Assembly (NCBI GenBank): GCA_007858575.1
Contig: CP042279.1
Location: 3,410,001 to 3,474,000 of the forward strand
Origin: Streptomyces sp. WAC08241
GTDB taxonomy: Bacteria; Actinomycetota; Actinomycetes; Streptomycetales; Streptomycetaceae
Direction: 5' to 3'
DNA: 64,000 bases
Under the pieces are notes generated by a model. It saw only the letters and a list, made by a program, of their open reading frames with translations. It ran no database searches and had not been told where the DNA came from. How positions within the stretch are numbered: the first letter of the stretch is position 1; each line of letters begins with the position of its first letter. A program made the position numbers and the translations under genes. Below, one piece after another: positions 21,357-32,205 of the stretch.

Positions 21357-24300
21357 TCAGCCCGTTATTGCGGGCTCCACCACGAACTGTCCGTTCGCCG
21401 TAGGCCGCACGGCAAAGCCGAGCCGTTCCACGAGGGCACCGAGCGAGGCGCCGCCGCGCAATTGCCGATAGGTCTCCTTCCCGAGGGTGTCCGTGAGGGC
21501 CTTGCCCACCTGGAAGGAGGTGACATCGAGTCCGCCGATCGCGGCGAACAGCAGGTGGCCGATGACGAACCGGCCTGCCTCCTCCGGGCCGTCGGCCTCC
21601 GCCAGCCGACGGGCCTCCTGGCGAATCTCCGGCGTCGACGCCACAGGCCTCGGACGTGGCACCGGTGATGGCGTCTGTGAGGGTGAGGGCACTCGTCCTG
21701 CAGAACCCACCTGCCCGGCAGCTCGCGCCGAACCAACCTGGGAGGGCAGCGGCACCGGCGGGACGGCCACCTCCGGAAGTCGTGCCCCGGCATTGCGGAA
21801 CAACTCCTGCTCCTGAGCCAGTTCCACGCGCCAGGCCCTCAGCCCGTCATGGGCGAACCCGAGGTCGAACTCGACCACCTTCCCGTGATGCGCGAAGTTC
21901 GTGAAGTCCTCACGAGGTACGAAGAACGCCTTCATGCCGCCGTCCTCCACTGCGACCTGCCCCGACCGCTGTCCTTCGATCTGCCGGACCACGCCGCGGA
22001 CGCGCTGACACACCTGCTCGGAAAGCTGCCAGTCCCGGCTCGCGGACCGGTACTCCCCGAGCTCCCTGAAGTTCGCCAGACGCGCCGCCGCATGACCGTC
22101 GGACATGCCCTTCGCCACCCACTCGTAGTTCCACCGCCTGCTGCGGCCGGGTTGAGCTGCGCGGCCTCGTTGCAGCGGCGCTGCGCCTCGTCCTGCGAAT
22201 ACTCCTCCTGGTTGAGCCAGCGCAGGAAGTGCACAACGTACAGGTAGTAGCTGCACACCGGACTCGTACGCGATCCGGCGATGACGGAGAGACGTTCGAG
22301 TGCGGCGAGGTCGTCGTACTCCGGAAGTCTGCGATAGCAGCGGAACCACAACTCCACGTCATGGTCGGCGAGATCGCCGCGGTCCTCGAACGCCGCGTCG
22401 AAGAACTCCACGACGGTCTGGAAGACCTCGGTGGGCGTGTCCTTCCAGTCGCGGCCCTGCTCCTGGAGAAACTTGCGGGCCAGGACCAGCGCCAGTCCGG
22501 AGCGACTGCGGGAATTCACGATCACGTCGCGCCAGGCCCGGACCATGGTCTCGATCTCGCCATGCGCGATCTCGATGTCCTCGCGGCAGCGCTGGAGGTA
22601 CGGGCTGTCGGCGCTGTCGGGGCGTACCGACTCGCACTCGTCCAGCAGCGAGAGAGCCACCCTCAGCTGCTCGTCCGCCCAGCTCCCAGCGTCGCCGCCC
22701 GCGGTCAGGAGGTGGACGAGGCTCTTGTGCGTGGAGACCACGACCAGCTTGTTGAGGACCCTGACGATCATCTGGATCGCAGAGACGTAGTTGTGCTCGT
22801 CCTCCGGCTTGAGCTTGCGAGCCCTGGCGAACACGCTGAGCGCCGCGTCGTACCGGTTGCGTACGTGCTCGACGATGGCGGCCTCACGGCCGGTACCGGT
22901 ACTGAATTGGCGCAGTCCCGCATACACCCACTCTCGGTGCAGCATCCCCAGGGCGTGGAACTGCACGTGGTCCTGTTCCTTGGAGAGTTCGATCGCCCGG
23001 TTGATGAACTTCTCCGCCTGCCCGTCCTCGTGCTTCTTGAAGTCCAGATGGTAGCGAGCCAAGTGCAGCCAGTAGTGCGGCTCTTCGGAGCACCGGCGCG
23101 TGAGCTCCTGAAAGATTCGGTACGCCTGCTCCCGGCCCGGCTGCTGACCGGTGCCGAAGGCCCTGATCAGTTCGGCGAACTGGTGCGTTCCCGAGCCCAA
23201 CCTGTCGCGACGGATGAAGAGGTTGTCGAGGATCGCCCGCGTCTCCACGTTGGCGGACCCGAGGTGGCCGACCAGCTGTCCGATGAACTCGATGGCCGTG
23301 TTCGCCAGCCTCGACGGCCACCTGGCGTCCCCCGTCTTCGCCTCCAGCAGCACCTCCAGGAGAGTGTCGGCGATGGACGGGTGCAGGATGCGCAGTTGCT
23401 GGCCGTCCTCGACGACCAAGTGCCGAAGGTCCGCGCCGAGGATGTTCTCAAGGTCGGCCGTGTACTCCGCGAGGGACGCGGCATGCCCGCCCCACTCTCC
23501 GGTGATCCACCGGCGGACCAGCGAGTATGGCAGCCCGATCTGTCCGTACCGGGACACGAGGGCCAGGTAGGCGGCCACGCGCCGCTGCTCCTCGGTGAAC
23601 TGGCTGACGTGGTTTCCACGTACTTCGCCGTGCCCGAGAACTCCGTCTCGAAGGCGCACAGACCGAAGTAAAACGGGGTCACCTGTTGGTCCGGTACGTC
23701 GTATGGGACTAGCGCTTCCACCGCCGCCTTCGCCTTGGGAGAGCGGGCGCGGGGCCGAAGCTGGTGCGGAACTCGCGCGCCTCCTCCCGGGTCATCGGCT
23801 CGGCCAGTCGGTACATGACGTTGTTGGTGTGCCTGCCCGTGTCGTCCGGCGCCGAGTCGTTGCTCCGCGTCACCCAGAGCACCACGACAGGGGTGTTGCG
23901 CTCGTGCAGCTTGCGGTAGAGGTCCTCCCGCTCGCTCTGCCCCATATCGGCGCTCTCCGCCACCAGCACGAGCGACCGCTCGGTGCGCCGGTAGACGCTG
24001 TCGACGCGCTCGACTGTGTCCGGGCTGTAGTGACGCAGCAGCAGCACCGGATGTTCGCGGTGCAGGTCCCAGGCGATGCGCCGGGCCAGCGTGGTGCTGC
24101 TCGCGCCGGGCGCGTGGAACAGTTCGAAGCTGGCCGAGCTCTGACGCCCCAGGACATCGGCGATCGCCGCCTGCAACGAGGGCTGCAGTGTCCGGGGACA
24201 TCCTGACCGGCGTCGAGGTCCAGCCAGTTCGCCGGGCGACCCCGCCAGAACGCGTCGACCGCCTGGTCGTGCAGTTCCTCGTCCAGGATCTGGGAGTGCA

Positions 24301-24508
24301 GCACGACGAGGTCGGCTTCCAGATCGGCGAGCCAGGGACGGGAGAAGCGGATCGGCCCATTCGCGCCAGGGAGCGTGGCGAGTCGTTCGGGGCGCGGCAG
24401 GGCTCCGGTATCCGCGAAGACGTTGAGGAGAGCCTCGAACCGTCCGTCGCCGGGGCTGGCGCGGAGGACCTTCACCGGCGGTTCGTAGAGGTCATCGATG
24501 AACTCCAT
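21357..24508 (-). CDS. STAND-like NTPase with TPR array and RNA-binding-like tail
   Basis: About 1050 residues. The N-terminal segment (EALLNVFADTGALP, LEADLVVLHSQILDEELHDQ) precedes a P-loop with an atypical Walker A, FHAPGASSTTLARRIAWDL, which lacks the usual Lys as in the GGTTLAR subgroup of STAND NTPases. LVLVAESADMGQSERED and VVVLWVTRSND follow as Walker B and sensor strands. A winged-helix region (YSLVRRWITGEW) leads into a long TPR-type helical repeat array. The C-terminus has an OB/cold-shock-like segment (GGMKAFFVPREDFTNFAHHG) and a final HTH-like domain (LGALVERLGFAVRP). The start overlaps the kinase stop (TAATG). Frames change near 24200, 23720, 23650 and 22130. Probably the sensor/oligomerising half of a two-gene conflict system. 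Confidence 0.72.
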
Positions 24509-26309
24509 TACCGCTCCGCGCGTTGGTCTGGCTCGTCTCCAGCGGTGAGGCACATGACTGCGGCCGCACGGTTGACGCTGTTCCTGCTGTGCCGCTCAAG
24601 GACCTCGCGGACGAGATCCTGATAGGTCGAGCGCCAGCTCCGGAAGTCTGGCGGCGCTTGTTCTCCCAGGCGCTCCCGGCCACCCGCCATCAACCACGAC
24701 ACCGTGTTGCGGCCGGGCGTCGGCGCCCCGTGCCGTCCCGAGACGACGATCTGGCGCTCGGCCGTCTCCGGATCGAATCCGTTGGCGAGGCCGGTCGTCT
24801 CGCTGTCGGGGTTGAGGTCGATGATGACCGACCAGCGGTGGTCGAGCAGGCAGGCGAGGTCCTCGTGTGTCACACCGTTCTCGACGATGAGGAAGCGGTC
24901 GAACCCGTTTTGGATGTCCGCGATGAACGGCTTCACCTGTTCCGCCATCTCCTCTGCGGCCGCCTTCGCGCCGACTGCCGCGACCGCCCTGCCCGGCGCG
25001 GAGGTCTGCGGCTGGTGCGCGTCGGCCAGGACCCGTGCCAGGAGCGTCGGGTGGTACTCGGTGAGGAGAAGATGCGTGGCCCATCCGGCCAGCCGGTACG
25101 CCGTGACACGCTGCTCTGCCGGTGACTTCCGCTTGGCCGCGTAGTTCAGCGCAGCGCCGAGCCGCGCGACCAGGTACTGGTGCCGGAGCGATCCCTTACG
25201 GGCCGGCTGGAGCGCCTCGATCGCTTCGTCCTTGCCCCGGCGGATGCTCTCGACGAGCCTGACGTTGCCCTCCCACCCAAGGGGCCCGGCCCTTCTCGGG
25301 TCGCGGAGGTCACAGTCCTGGAGGATTTCGAGCGGGAGCTGCTGCCTCAGCAGCTCTTGCCCGACGAGCAGGGTGGCCGTCTCCAGATAGGCGTGGTCGT
25401 ACAGAAGCGGCGCGTCACCGTCCCAGGCGATGTCGATGAGCCAGTACGCCACTCTTCCGCACTCGCCCCGTCCAGGAGGATGTTGCGCGTGTGCAGGTCG
25501 CCGTGGTTGTAGCCCAGCATGACGAACTCGGTCTCGCCGGGAGTTCGTTGTCCTGCTCCAGTACGGACGGGGTCGGGCAACATCTGAGTGGAGGTCGCGC
25601 GTGTGCAGGTCGCCGTGGTTGTAGCCCAGCATGACGAACTCGGTCTCGCCGGAGAGTTCGTTGTCCTGCTCCAGTACGGATACGGGGTCGGGCAACATCT
25701 GAGTGGAGAAAGCGAACGTGGTGCCAGCAATGTCGGCCAACCGCCGGGCTCGCGAAGCGCCTCCCCTTCTGGCCGGCGAAGAACCCCGCTCCCATCCATG
25801 CTTCGAGGGTCTGCCGGACCGTCATGGGCTCACCGCCAGCGTAGTTCCCGAACTGCGCTTCCAGCAGTTCGCGGCTCACTTCCGACAGAGCATCGATCGA
25901 GACCGCCGTGGTCGCCACGCGGGCCGGGCGCACGCCACGCGTCTCACCGGCGACTTTGTAGATGTCGACGCGGAGCTGTTCGTCGTGTCCGGAGAGCTCC
26001 AGGGCGGCACGCGCCGGTCGGCGAAGGGGATAAGCCGCTCGGTGAAGAGCCGGTGCGCCTCGTTCTGACGGTCGTTGGGGTCGTCTGACACCTTCAGGAT
26101 GTACTGGCCTCCAGGCGGGCCCGGCCCTCGGCCATCAGGTCGCAGCGGGTGACCCGGGCAGCGGTGAATCCGTCGGCGAAGTCGTCCAGGTATGTGATCT
26201 TCACGGGTGTGCCTAGCTCACGCTCGACGATCTGTGCCACCCGTTCCCGCCGCTTCACCTCCTCCTCGTCCACGGTGCCGGTACCGTCCTGCTCAAAGAG
26301 GCGCGTCAT
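24508..26309 (-). CDS. Aminoglycoside-phosphotransferase-fold kinase, large
   Basis: About 600 codons including the internal duplication. The N-terminal half has a nucleotide-binding lobe (SQYILKVSDDPNDRQNEAHR). The catalytic loop GYNHGDLHTRNILLDG and the metal-binding LIDIAWDGDAP are those of the APH/choline kinase fold. The C-terminal 300 residues are helical (GALNYAAKRKSPAEQRVTAY, then HLLLTEYHPTLLARVLADA) and carry a strand-rich part (DRFLIVENGVTHEDLACLLD) of unknown role. It is coupled by TAATG to the STAND gene, so the two act together; the kinase may phosphorylate a small molecule, protein or the STAND partner. A 112-bp tandem duplication interrupts the region encoding the catalytic loop, so the gene may be inactive in this copy. 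Confidence 0.68.
25485..25709. repeat. 112-bp tandem duplication inside the kinase gene
   Basis: Two adjacent copies (25485-25596 and 25597-25709) of the segment encoding the phosphotransferase catalytic loop NHGDLHTR and the preceding helix. The copies differ only by small indels (CGCCGGGAG against CGCCGGAGAG, ACGGACGGGG against ACGGATACGGGG). Period 112 bases, not a multiple of three. Confidence 0.85.
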
Positions 26310-26441
26310 ACCGCCCGATCGTAGAACCTTCCCCTCTTAACTACTCGGTGTTCGAAGCGACTTGGCCGACCATTGTGCGAGGTGGGGCTCAAGACGTCTA
26401 CTCAGGTTGGCCAGCGGGACGCGGCCAGGAATAATGGAGTG

Positions 26442-26980
26442 ATGGACGCGGGTGGGTACGCGGCGTGGGCCGCTGCGGTGACGAGTGTCGCCACGTTGGT
26501 GGTGACGACGGTCGTCGGGGGACGCAGGAAAGACGTCAATGGGCGCGCGAGGCTCTGACGGACGCTTTTGTCGCGTTCCTAGCGGCGAGTTGGCAGCATT
26601 CTGACCTCGCGAAGGTGTCGGCGACGCCGCCTGACACCTCGTCGATCGAAGCGATGGACGGGCAGTACGGCGAGATGCGCAATCAGCTGACGCGGCTGCG
26701 TCTGCTGTCGCCCCCGACGTGGTGCGCGCCGGCGAGGCGCTCCTCCGTCTTCAGCGCGGAGTGAAGGACGCGGGGTCCGCGTCCGAGCGAGCGGAGGCGC
26801 TGGCAGCGGCGTCGACGGGGCGCCACGACATGGTGTCCGCGGCCCAGAAGGCGATGGGGCTCCGCCGGCCGTGGGGCGCCGCTCCAAGGGGGCTGCGGAG
26901 CGCCTCCACCCCTCCCGGCCTGCCGGAACCCCGGCAACCCTCCGATTCCACAAGGACGCGCGCCGACGAGATCTCATAGC
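26442..26980 (+). CDS. Small membrane-anchored hypothetical protein
   Basis: About 178 residues. An N-terminal transmembrane helix (AAWAAAVTSVATLVVTTVVG) is followed by GRRKD, so the C-terminus is probably cytoplasmic. The rest is helical (AREALTDAFVAFLAASWQHS, MRNQLTRLRLLSP, GEALLRLQRGVKDA), resembling Streptomyces membrane-anchored proteins of unknown function. ATG at 26442 has a GGAG site 4 bases upstream. Frame changes near 26548 and 26717. Divergent from the kinase gene. Such single-helix proteins are common in accessory regions; no specific role can be read. Confidence 0.55.
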
Positions 26981-27299
26981 CCGTCCGCCAGCCCGAGGAC
27001 TGCGGATCGGCAGGCATGGAACCATCCCGCTCCTTTAAACAGCGGCCAGGAGGCTTTTCGCCAACAGCGGGCTCACGGTCTCTGGCACCTCGAATTCCTC
27101 CTCCATCGTTCCGCAGGCTTCGCCGCCGTGGGGTGGGCGCGGAGTGTTCGTGCAGCAGCCGGAGGCCGTGCGGGGCGAGCGGGAGCAGGTCGCGGTGGAG
27201 CTCGGCATTCCGGCCGCGGCCAGGTCATGGTCAGCGGCGCGGTAGGCGGCAGCGGCCATTGCTGCGGTCGGGCCACCGGGTTCGGCTCTGCGGGCAGCG

Positions 27300-27468
27300 G
27301 TGGCATAAGCGCCATCGGATCGCCGAGAACATCGACATCTTCGACTCCGAACTCACCGCGGCCGAGCTGAAGGGCGACCTCGACGGCCTGGAAACCGGAC
27401 GCCGCGGAGGGCCCGAGCCGAAGGCCGTCATCTTCGCCGACTTCGGTTGCGCCATTCCCGAAGCCTGA
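27300..27468 (+). pseudogene. Aldo/keto reductase 3' fragment
   Basis: C-terminal tail of an aldo/keto reductase (2,5-diketogluconate reductase type): HRIAENIDIFDSELTAAELK, then LDGLETGRRGGPEP. The catalytic barrel is absent: upstream 27000-27290 has no matching sequence. An isolated fragment, therefore a relic. Confidence 0.6.
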
Positions 27469-27485
27469 CGCCGTCCTGCACGGCA

Positions 27486-27595
27486 CGGTCAATCCCGACC
27501 GGGTCTTCGACCGGACCCTCATCCTGAACAGACACCTGACGGCTACCGCGCCATGGACCAGCGCGAAGCCCTCAAGGTCCTCCTCACCCCGTGAC
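27486..27595 (+). pseudogene. Zinc alcohol dehydrogenase 3' fragment
   Basis: C-terminus of a zinc-dependent alcohol dehydrogenase: NPDRVFDRTLIL, then after one frame change DGYRAMDQREALKVLLTP and a stop. No catalytic or Rossmann part precedes it. Together with the aldo/keto reductase tail it shows a deletion-scarred oxidoreductase locus. Confidence 0.65.
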
Positions 27596-27940
27596 ACCCG
27601 GAGCGGTGCGGCGGCGACAGCGCAATCGCCGCGTGCACGGGTGCGCAAGCACTCCTGAAATGTCTTCACCGTGTCGCGGTCCAGAAGTCCTACGGTCACA
27701 CAGTGCATCGTGAGCGCGGAGAGCGCCAATGGACGGCAAGCCGACGCTGACCACGGCAACCCTCTGCGCACAGCCAACGTGGGCGGTACCTTGCCTCTCC
27801 GGTGAGACTCTCCCGGCCACGCCGAAGCAGCCGTCACCGCGTCGTGCCCAGTAGTCCTCACCGTTGCGGGATTCCTCGCGACTACATCAGGCAGAGCAGC
27901 CCGCACGACCGCTGCCTCTGCGGTGACACCTCATCAGGAC
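27596..27940. other. Non-coding stretch left of core B
   Basis: About 345 bases without a recognisable gene on either strand. It ends at the arm-type repeats of core B. Confidence 0.4.
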
Positions 27941-27959
27941 GAGCGTCATCTGAGCGTCG
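27941..27959. repeat. Arm-type integrase site pair, left of core B
   Basis: GAGCGTCA at 27941 and GAGCGTCG at 27952, starts 11 bp apart, at the right end of the integrase-less element. Confidence 0.6.
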
Positions 27960-28159
27960 AGACGGCTGGCGCCATCCGGGCCGAGAGAGGGAAAGACAAC
28001 CCCGTCGATCCGACAACGGCCCCAAGAACACCAGGTCGGACAGCCTCCGTAAGCCAAAGAGGCGCTCAACATCGTGCGCTTCGGGAAACAGATCGAGCAC
28101 ACCCTGCCCCACCTGAAAAGCCCAGGAAAACCTCAGGTCAGAGCCCCTTCGCGGCAGAC

Positions 28160-28194
28160 TCAAGAATCGCCACGCACTCGACATGCTGCGTCAT
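28160..28194. other. Attachment core B, junction of two tandem elements
   Basis: Matches cores A and C at 32 of 35 positions (differences at 28162, 28180, 28186). On the minus strand it again encodes a methyltransferase tail, SMTQHVECVAILESAAKGL, then stop. Arms of the GCGTCA type flank it on both sides, as expected where two elements abut. Confidence 0.8.
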
Positions 28195-28281
28195 AGAAAT
28201 GGCGTCATGCAGAAGGGAAGTCGGCGTTCCCGCAGGTCAGTGGGCACTTTCGATGCGCTTAGCAGGCTCTGGAGTCGTCGA

Positions 28282-28300
28282 GGGCGTCAAACGAGCGTCG
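28282..28300. repeat. Arm-type integrase site pair, right of core B
   Basis: GGGCGTCA at 28282 and GAGCGTCG at 28293, starts 11 bp apart, at the left end of the larger element and just past the gajB stop. Confidence 0.6.
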
Positions 28301-28307
28301 CCTCCGC

Positions 28308-29796
28308 CTATACCGCGAGGCTGAGGTGACGTGCCCTGGTGAGTGCGACGTAGAGCGCACGGTGAGCCTCGTCTCCGGGATTGAGCCCCTCCGCAGAGCC
28401 TCCTCGTCGGCCTCCTCCAGTCTCACCCCAACCCTGTTCCACTCACGCCCCTTGGCCTGATGGCACGTCAAGCCAGGAACAAGGCTCCCCTGTCAATCTC
28501 CAGACGCATCCGCAGACTGGAGAGAGCAGTGCGCGGTGTCCGCCTTTGGGTCGTCGCCGGTTCGATGGGCGTCATGGTCACTACCGTGTCCACCAAGGAG
28601 GCCCAGATTGCACCGAGATCGCCCTGCCCCTTCAATCGCCCAAGAACGCTCTGCAGATGCGGGCGCAGTTTCGTGGGAATTTCATTGTCCGTGATGCCCA
28701 GGGTGGTTCGGGCATCGTTCAGGAAGACGGCTGGTCGACCGATAGCGTTCTGGGCAAGTTCGTTCAGAAGTAATGTGCACACCGCTTCCTGGAATCGATT
28801 CCATCCTGCCTCTGGCGATGGCCAGAGGCAGGACTTGGGAGTCTGCGTCCCACAGCATCTTCCACTGTCGCGCGAGGACAACATCGACGTCCTGCGCTGT
28901 CCCTGTAGAAAGGCACGCCCTCTCCTTACAACGCAATCGCTGTGCCAATACCTCCTGGGAGATGCTGCCACGCCATCTGAACGAGGTCTGGAGCTTCACG
29001 CGTTCAAAGTCCAGCAGCCCGAGGAGACGAGGTACGTTCTCGGGCCGCGCGCCACGAAATCCGTAGAGGGCCTGCCAGGGTCGCCCACAAGAGTGACAGA
29101 GAGCCCCGCATCTGCCGCAAGGCGGATGATCTCGAGGTCCAGGTCGTTCGCATCGTAGACCTCGTCGACGAGCAGGGAACGAATCGTCGTGGCGAAGTAG
29201 GTCTTTACGGAAGCACGGATGCCCTCGATGCGGAGAGCAGCCTGCAGCACCTCGCGTACGTTTTCGTGCGTGCATCGCCCTTCGCCGATCGCCGAGGTGA
29301 AGGCCGCCAGATCCACGTGGCCTTCCCGTTCCACTTGACGTATGGAGCCGGCGACGATGCACGTACCGTCCAGGGCGAGAACCGGCTTGTCACGGGTGTA
29401 GATGGTGGGCAGGTGGGTCCGCCAGGAGTCCAGCACATCCAGTTCGAGGTGGTTGCCGGGCCACTGGAGGATGCCGGACCATAGGAGGTGAACAAGCAAA
29501 TCATTCAGGATCGTGTCAAGCGTGACAATGCGATGGGGCCATCCCAGTGCTGACGATCCCCACTGACGGGACACGCGGCTGCGTATTTCCTCTGTGGCTG
29601 AGCAGGTAAAGCTGACCGCCACGACCGCCCGGTGGTCGGCCGTACGTGCGAAGCGATGAAAACCGAAGCGCTGGTTCGAGACCGTCGTCTTCCCCGAGCC
29701 CGGGAAAGCCTCTATGTAGAGAAGGCGGCGCGTGCTCGCTGCGGCGAGGAGCTGCTCAGGTGTGAGGGAGCGGGCGCCCGGCGGGTGGCTATTCAT
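28308..29796 (-). CDS. gajB: UvrD-like helicase, Gabija GajB
   Basis: SF1 helicase of about 496 residues, the GajB size. Walker A LLYIEAFPGSGKTT, motif II LLVDEVYDANDLD, motif III VGDPWQALYGFRGA, motif IV QTSFRW, and motifs V-VI HQAKGREWNRVGVRLEEA and YVALTRARHLSLAV at the end. In Gabija, GajB works with the GajA nuclease to degrade or nick phage DNA when nucleotide pools fall. The ATG overlaps the gajA stop (ATGAATAG), the normal gajAB order. Frames change near 29075, 28790 and 28470; these look like read errors, so gajB itself may be intact, but its gajA partner lacks its 5' end. Confidence 0.82.
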
Positions 29797-31625
29797 AGTC
29801 CGTCACTCGAAGTGCAGCCGTCGGCCAGGCGCCGAGAGGAGGGCGTTGGGGCTGGAGAGCATCCCAGGGTGGCGCGTCTGCCTCTGATGCGGTGGGGTCC
29901 GGTTCGCATGCCATCTCGTCCGCCCACTCCAGGCCTCCCTCGTCGTCCGGCCAAAAGAAGTCCTCAGTGTCGGTAATCGGCAGGTCATCCGCATCCCAGC
30001 CACTGTCCGCCATGAGCCAGTCTGGTTCGACGAGGGTCTCGAAGGGGTCCATGCCCTCCCTAGCGGTGCCTTCCTCCGCCGGATCGGACGGGTATAGGAA
30101 GTCGAAGAGCCGCTGCATGTGCTCAGGGACCTTAGGCGGGGCGGCCGCTTCCCCGAGGCTCGCTTCATTGGCTTCCGAGAGCAGACCGGCAAGGGCCAGC
30201 GCGAACTCGCCCTTCTTGCTGGAGCCCCGGCCTGCCTTGATATCGGGCTCTTTGTCTTTACCCTTCTTCGCGCTACGGAATAGCTCGTACACAGTCCGGG
30301 CCGTTACGTTCTCCTCGTCCAGGCCGACCTCTCGTAGGGCCTCGGCGATCAAGAGCTCGTTGCCTTCGGTGATGGACGGTTCCAGGGTCGGGTGACTGAC
30401 AAAGGCTTCTACGACCGAGGGGTCGTGATCGGGAAGCCATCCCGGCTTCTTGCGTTCCCCGCTCTCGAAGGCAAGATCGCTGTCGACGAGGATCGCCAGC
30501 TTGGTGCACAGTTCGCTGCCACGGGTGGCCAGTAGATGCACCGGCCACTGTCCGACCTTCCATCCCATGTGCACGATGCTGAGTGCGTCGATAAAGGCAT
30601 GCTTGAGCGTGTCCCGTCCGGCCCAGGACCTGCCGAACTCCCGGAGGACAGCAGCGTCGGTGACCCCTCGACCAGGACGAGGCGGTCGGCGAAGAGAGCA
30701 GCAGATCGACTCGCGTCCAGATGGAGTCGAGCCTTCCGTAGCGTGACCTCACGGTGCTCGGCCGGCACGACATCGGCGACGGTGCGGCATACCCGTCCTT
30801 CTCCGTCCGCCGTACGACGACGAGTTCCTCCGGGGCACAGGATGTGATGATGTCCGTCGCGTGGCTGGAAAGGATGACCTGCAGCTCCGGCCGCTCCTTG
30901 ACGGTCCTGCGCAAATATCGGACAAGAGCGTGCTGCAACTGCGGATGAAGGCGCGCCTCAGGCTCTTCGATGACAACTGTTGCGTGGAAGGGCTTCGCGC
31001 CGAAGAAGGAGTCCTCCTCCGACTCGGCATCGGCCTGTGCTTGTTCCAGGTTCCGGACTGCCTGCTGGATCTCCTCCTCCTCTGTGAGGGGCAGCAGATC
31101 AGAAGCATCCGAGTGGGGCCAGGCAGCATCCTGGGGAAGCTCGGTGGAATCCGGTATCGCCGCCAGGGTCACGGCTATGTGCAGGAGGTTGACGTATCCC
31201 AACCCAGACACTTCGAGAGGCCGGGCGAAGGTGCGCCCTCCAACACGGCAAGCATGAGCTCCAGCACGCGGGCTAGGTAGGTGTCATCGATGACCTGGCC
31301 GCGTACGTATGGCCACTGAGGACTCACCCCAGCCGACAGGTCTGTCATGTAGTCGCGAATCCGCGCCTTGACCGCATCGATGATGCTTTCCTTGGCCAGT
31401 CTCTCCAACAGCTCGGAGGCCCGTGCCCGGAGACCCACCAAGTTCCGGGTACCGCTCAGACGCTGCTGTTCGGCACGGAGTAGCTCCACCAGGATCCGCG
31501 CCTCGCGGCGGGCCAACTCGTCCAGCGGATGACGCCAGGCCGGCAGGTATATAAGCTTGTACGGATCCCAGTCCAGAGACCTGCCGTGTGTCGCATTGAC
31601 CTTCGCGGTAACGCTCGACCAGTCC
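29789..31625 (-). pseudogene. gajA: OLD-family ATPase/TOPRIM nuclease, Gabija GajA, 5' end missing
   Basis: The remaining 610 or so residues contain the ATPase C-terminal lobe ([20 protein letters not shown], Walker [31 protein letters not shown]) and the TOPRIM nuclease ([20 protein letters not shown], then [11 protein letters not shown] and a KKGEFALALAGLL segment), with a long acidic tail rich in Asp/Trp. The Walker A exon expected in the first 50 residues of OLD proteins is missing: coding starts abruptly at about VTAKVNATHGRSLDWDPYKL, directly joined to a truncated integrase. The deletion removes ATP binding, so GajA is probably inactive. Frame changes near 31230, 30790 and 30665. Confidence 0.78.
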
Positions 31626-31990
31626 ACGGATCCAGCTCTGGACGTCCATGCGGGTGATGGCCCGCATCTCCCAGTCGGCCCAGTGGGGCAGCACGTGGTT
31701 CTTGATGCTGGAGGCGTCACCGCGCAGCGTGTGGGGCTCGACCAGGCGGGCCTGCCACCAGCGGGCGTGCCACTCGCGAAATGCCGTCTCGCCCGCTCGG
31801 GGGTCCCGCATGCTTCCGCGGGCGAACTGGGTCTCATGTCGGCGCCCCAGGTGCGGGCCTGGGCCTTGAGGGGAAACGACTCGCTGAACCGGTCTCCAGC
31901 CCGGGTGCGGACGGTCGCCTGCCATTTGCCGGACTTGAGCTTCCGGAGGTACGTGATTCCGTTCCTTCCTGTTTCGCGGCGGGGCGGACT
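31620..31990 (-). pseudogene. Tyrosine integrase, catalytic domain deleted
   Basis: N-terminal part of an actinomycete tyrosine integrase: an arm-binding segment (ITYLRKLKSGKWQATVRTRA, RFSESFPLKAQARTWGAD) and the core-binding SAM-like domain (AFREWHARWWQARL, then IKNHVLPHWADWEMRAITRM and VQSWIRGLVE). The R-H-R-Y catalytic domain is absent: sequence continues straight into gajA near 31620. It lies directly after xis, the usual place. Its loss would leave this element unable to excise on its own. No other integrase is visible between cores A and C. Confidence 0.75.
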
Positions 31991-31999
31991 GGGTCCTGG

Positions 32000-32205
32000 T
32001 CAGCGGCGTCGCGCGGGCGAGGGACCACCCGGGTGTTGATGAAGTCGTCCAGGCTCGCGGCAGGGACGCGGACGCGAGAGCGAGCTGGTCCTGTGCGCAG
32101 GTCGACGACGGGCAGCTCGCCAGCGGCGATGAAGCGGTAGACCGTTCGGCGATCGACGTCCAGGGCTGCGGCGACGGCAGGTATGGACAGCAGGCGCGGG
32201 GCCAT
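32000..32205 (-). CDS. xis: Excisionase/AlpA-type helix-turn-helix protein
   Basis: MerR/AlpA-like winged helix of about 68 residues: LLSIPAVAAALDVDRRTVYR, FIAAGELPVVDLRTG, then VRVPAASLDDFINTR. Typical excisionase of actinomycete integrative elements, binding att DNA to direct the integrase towards excision. Gene ends at the TGA at 32000-32002 only if one base is shifted; in the unshifted frame it runs on into the integrase region. ATG at 32205 with AAGGA 7 bases upstream. Confidence 0.75.
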
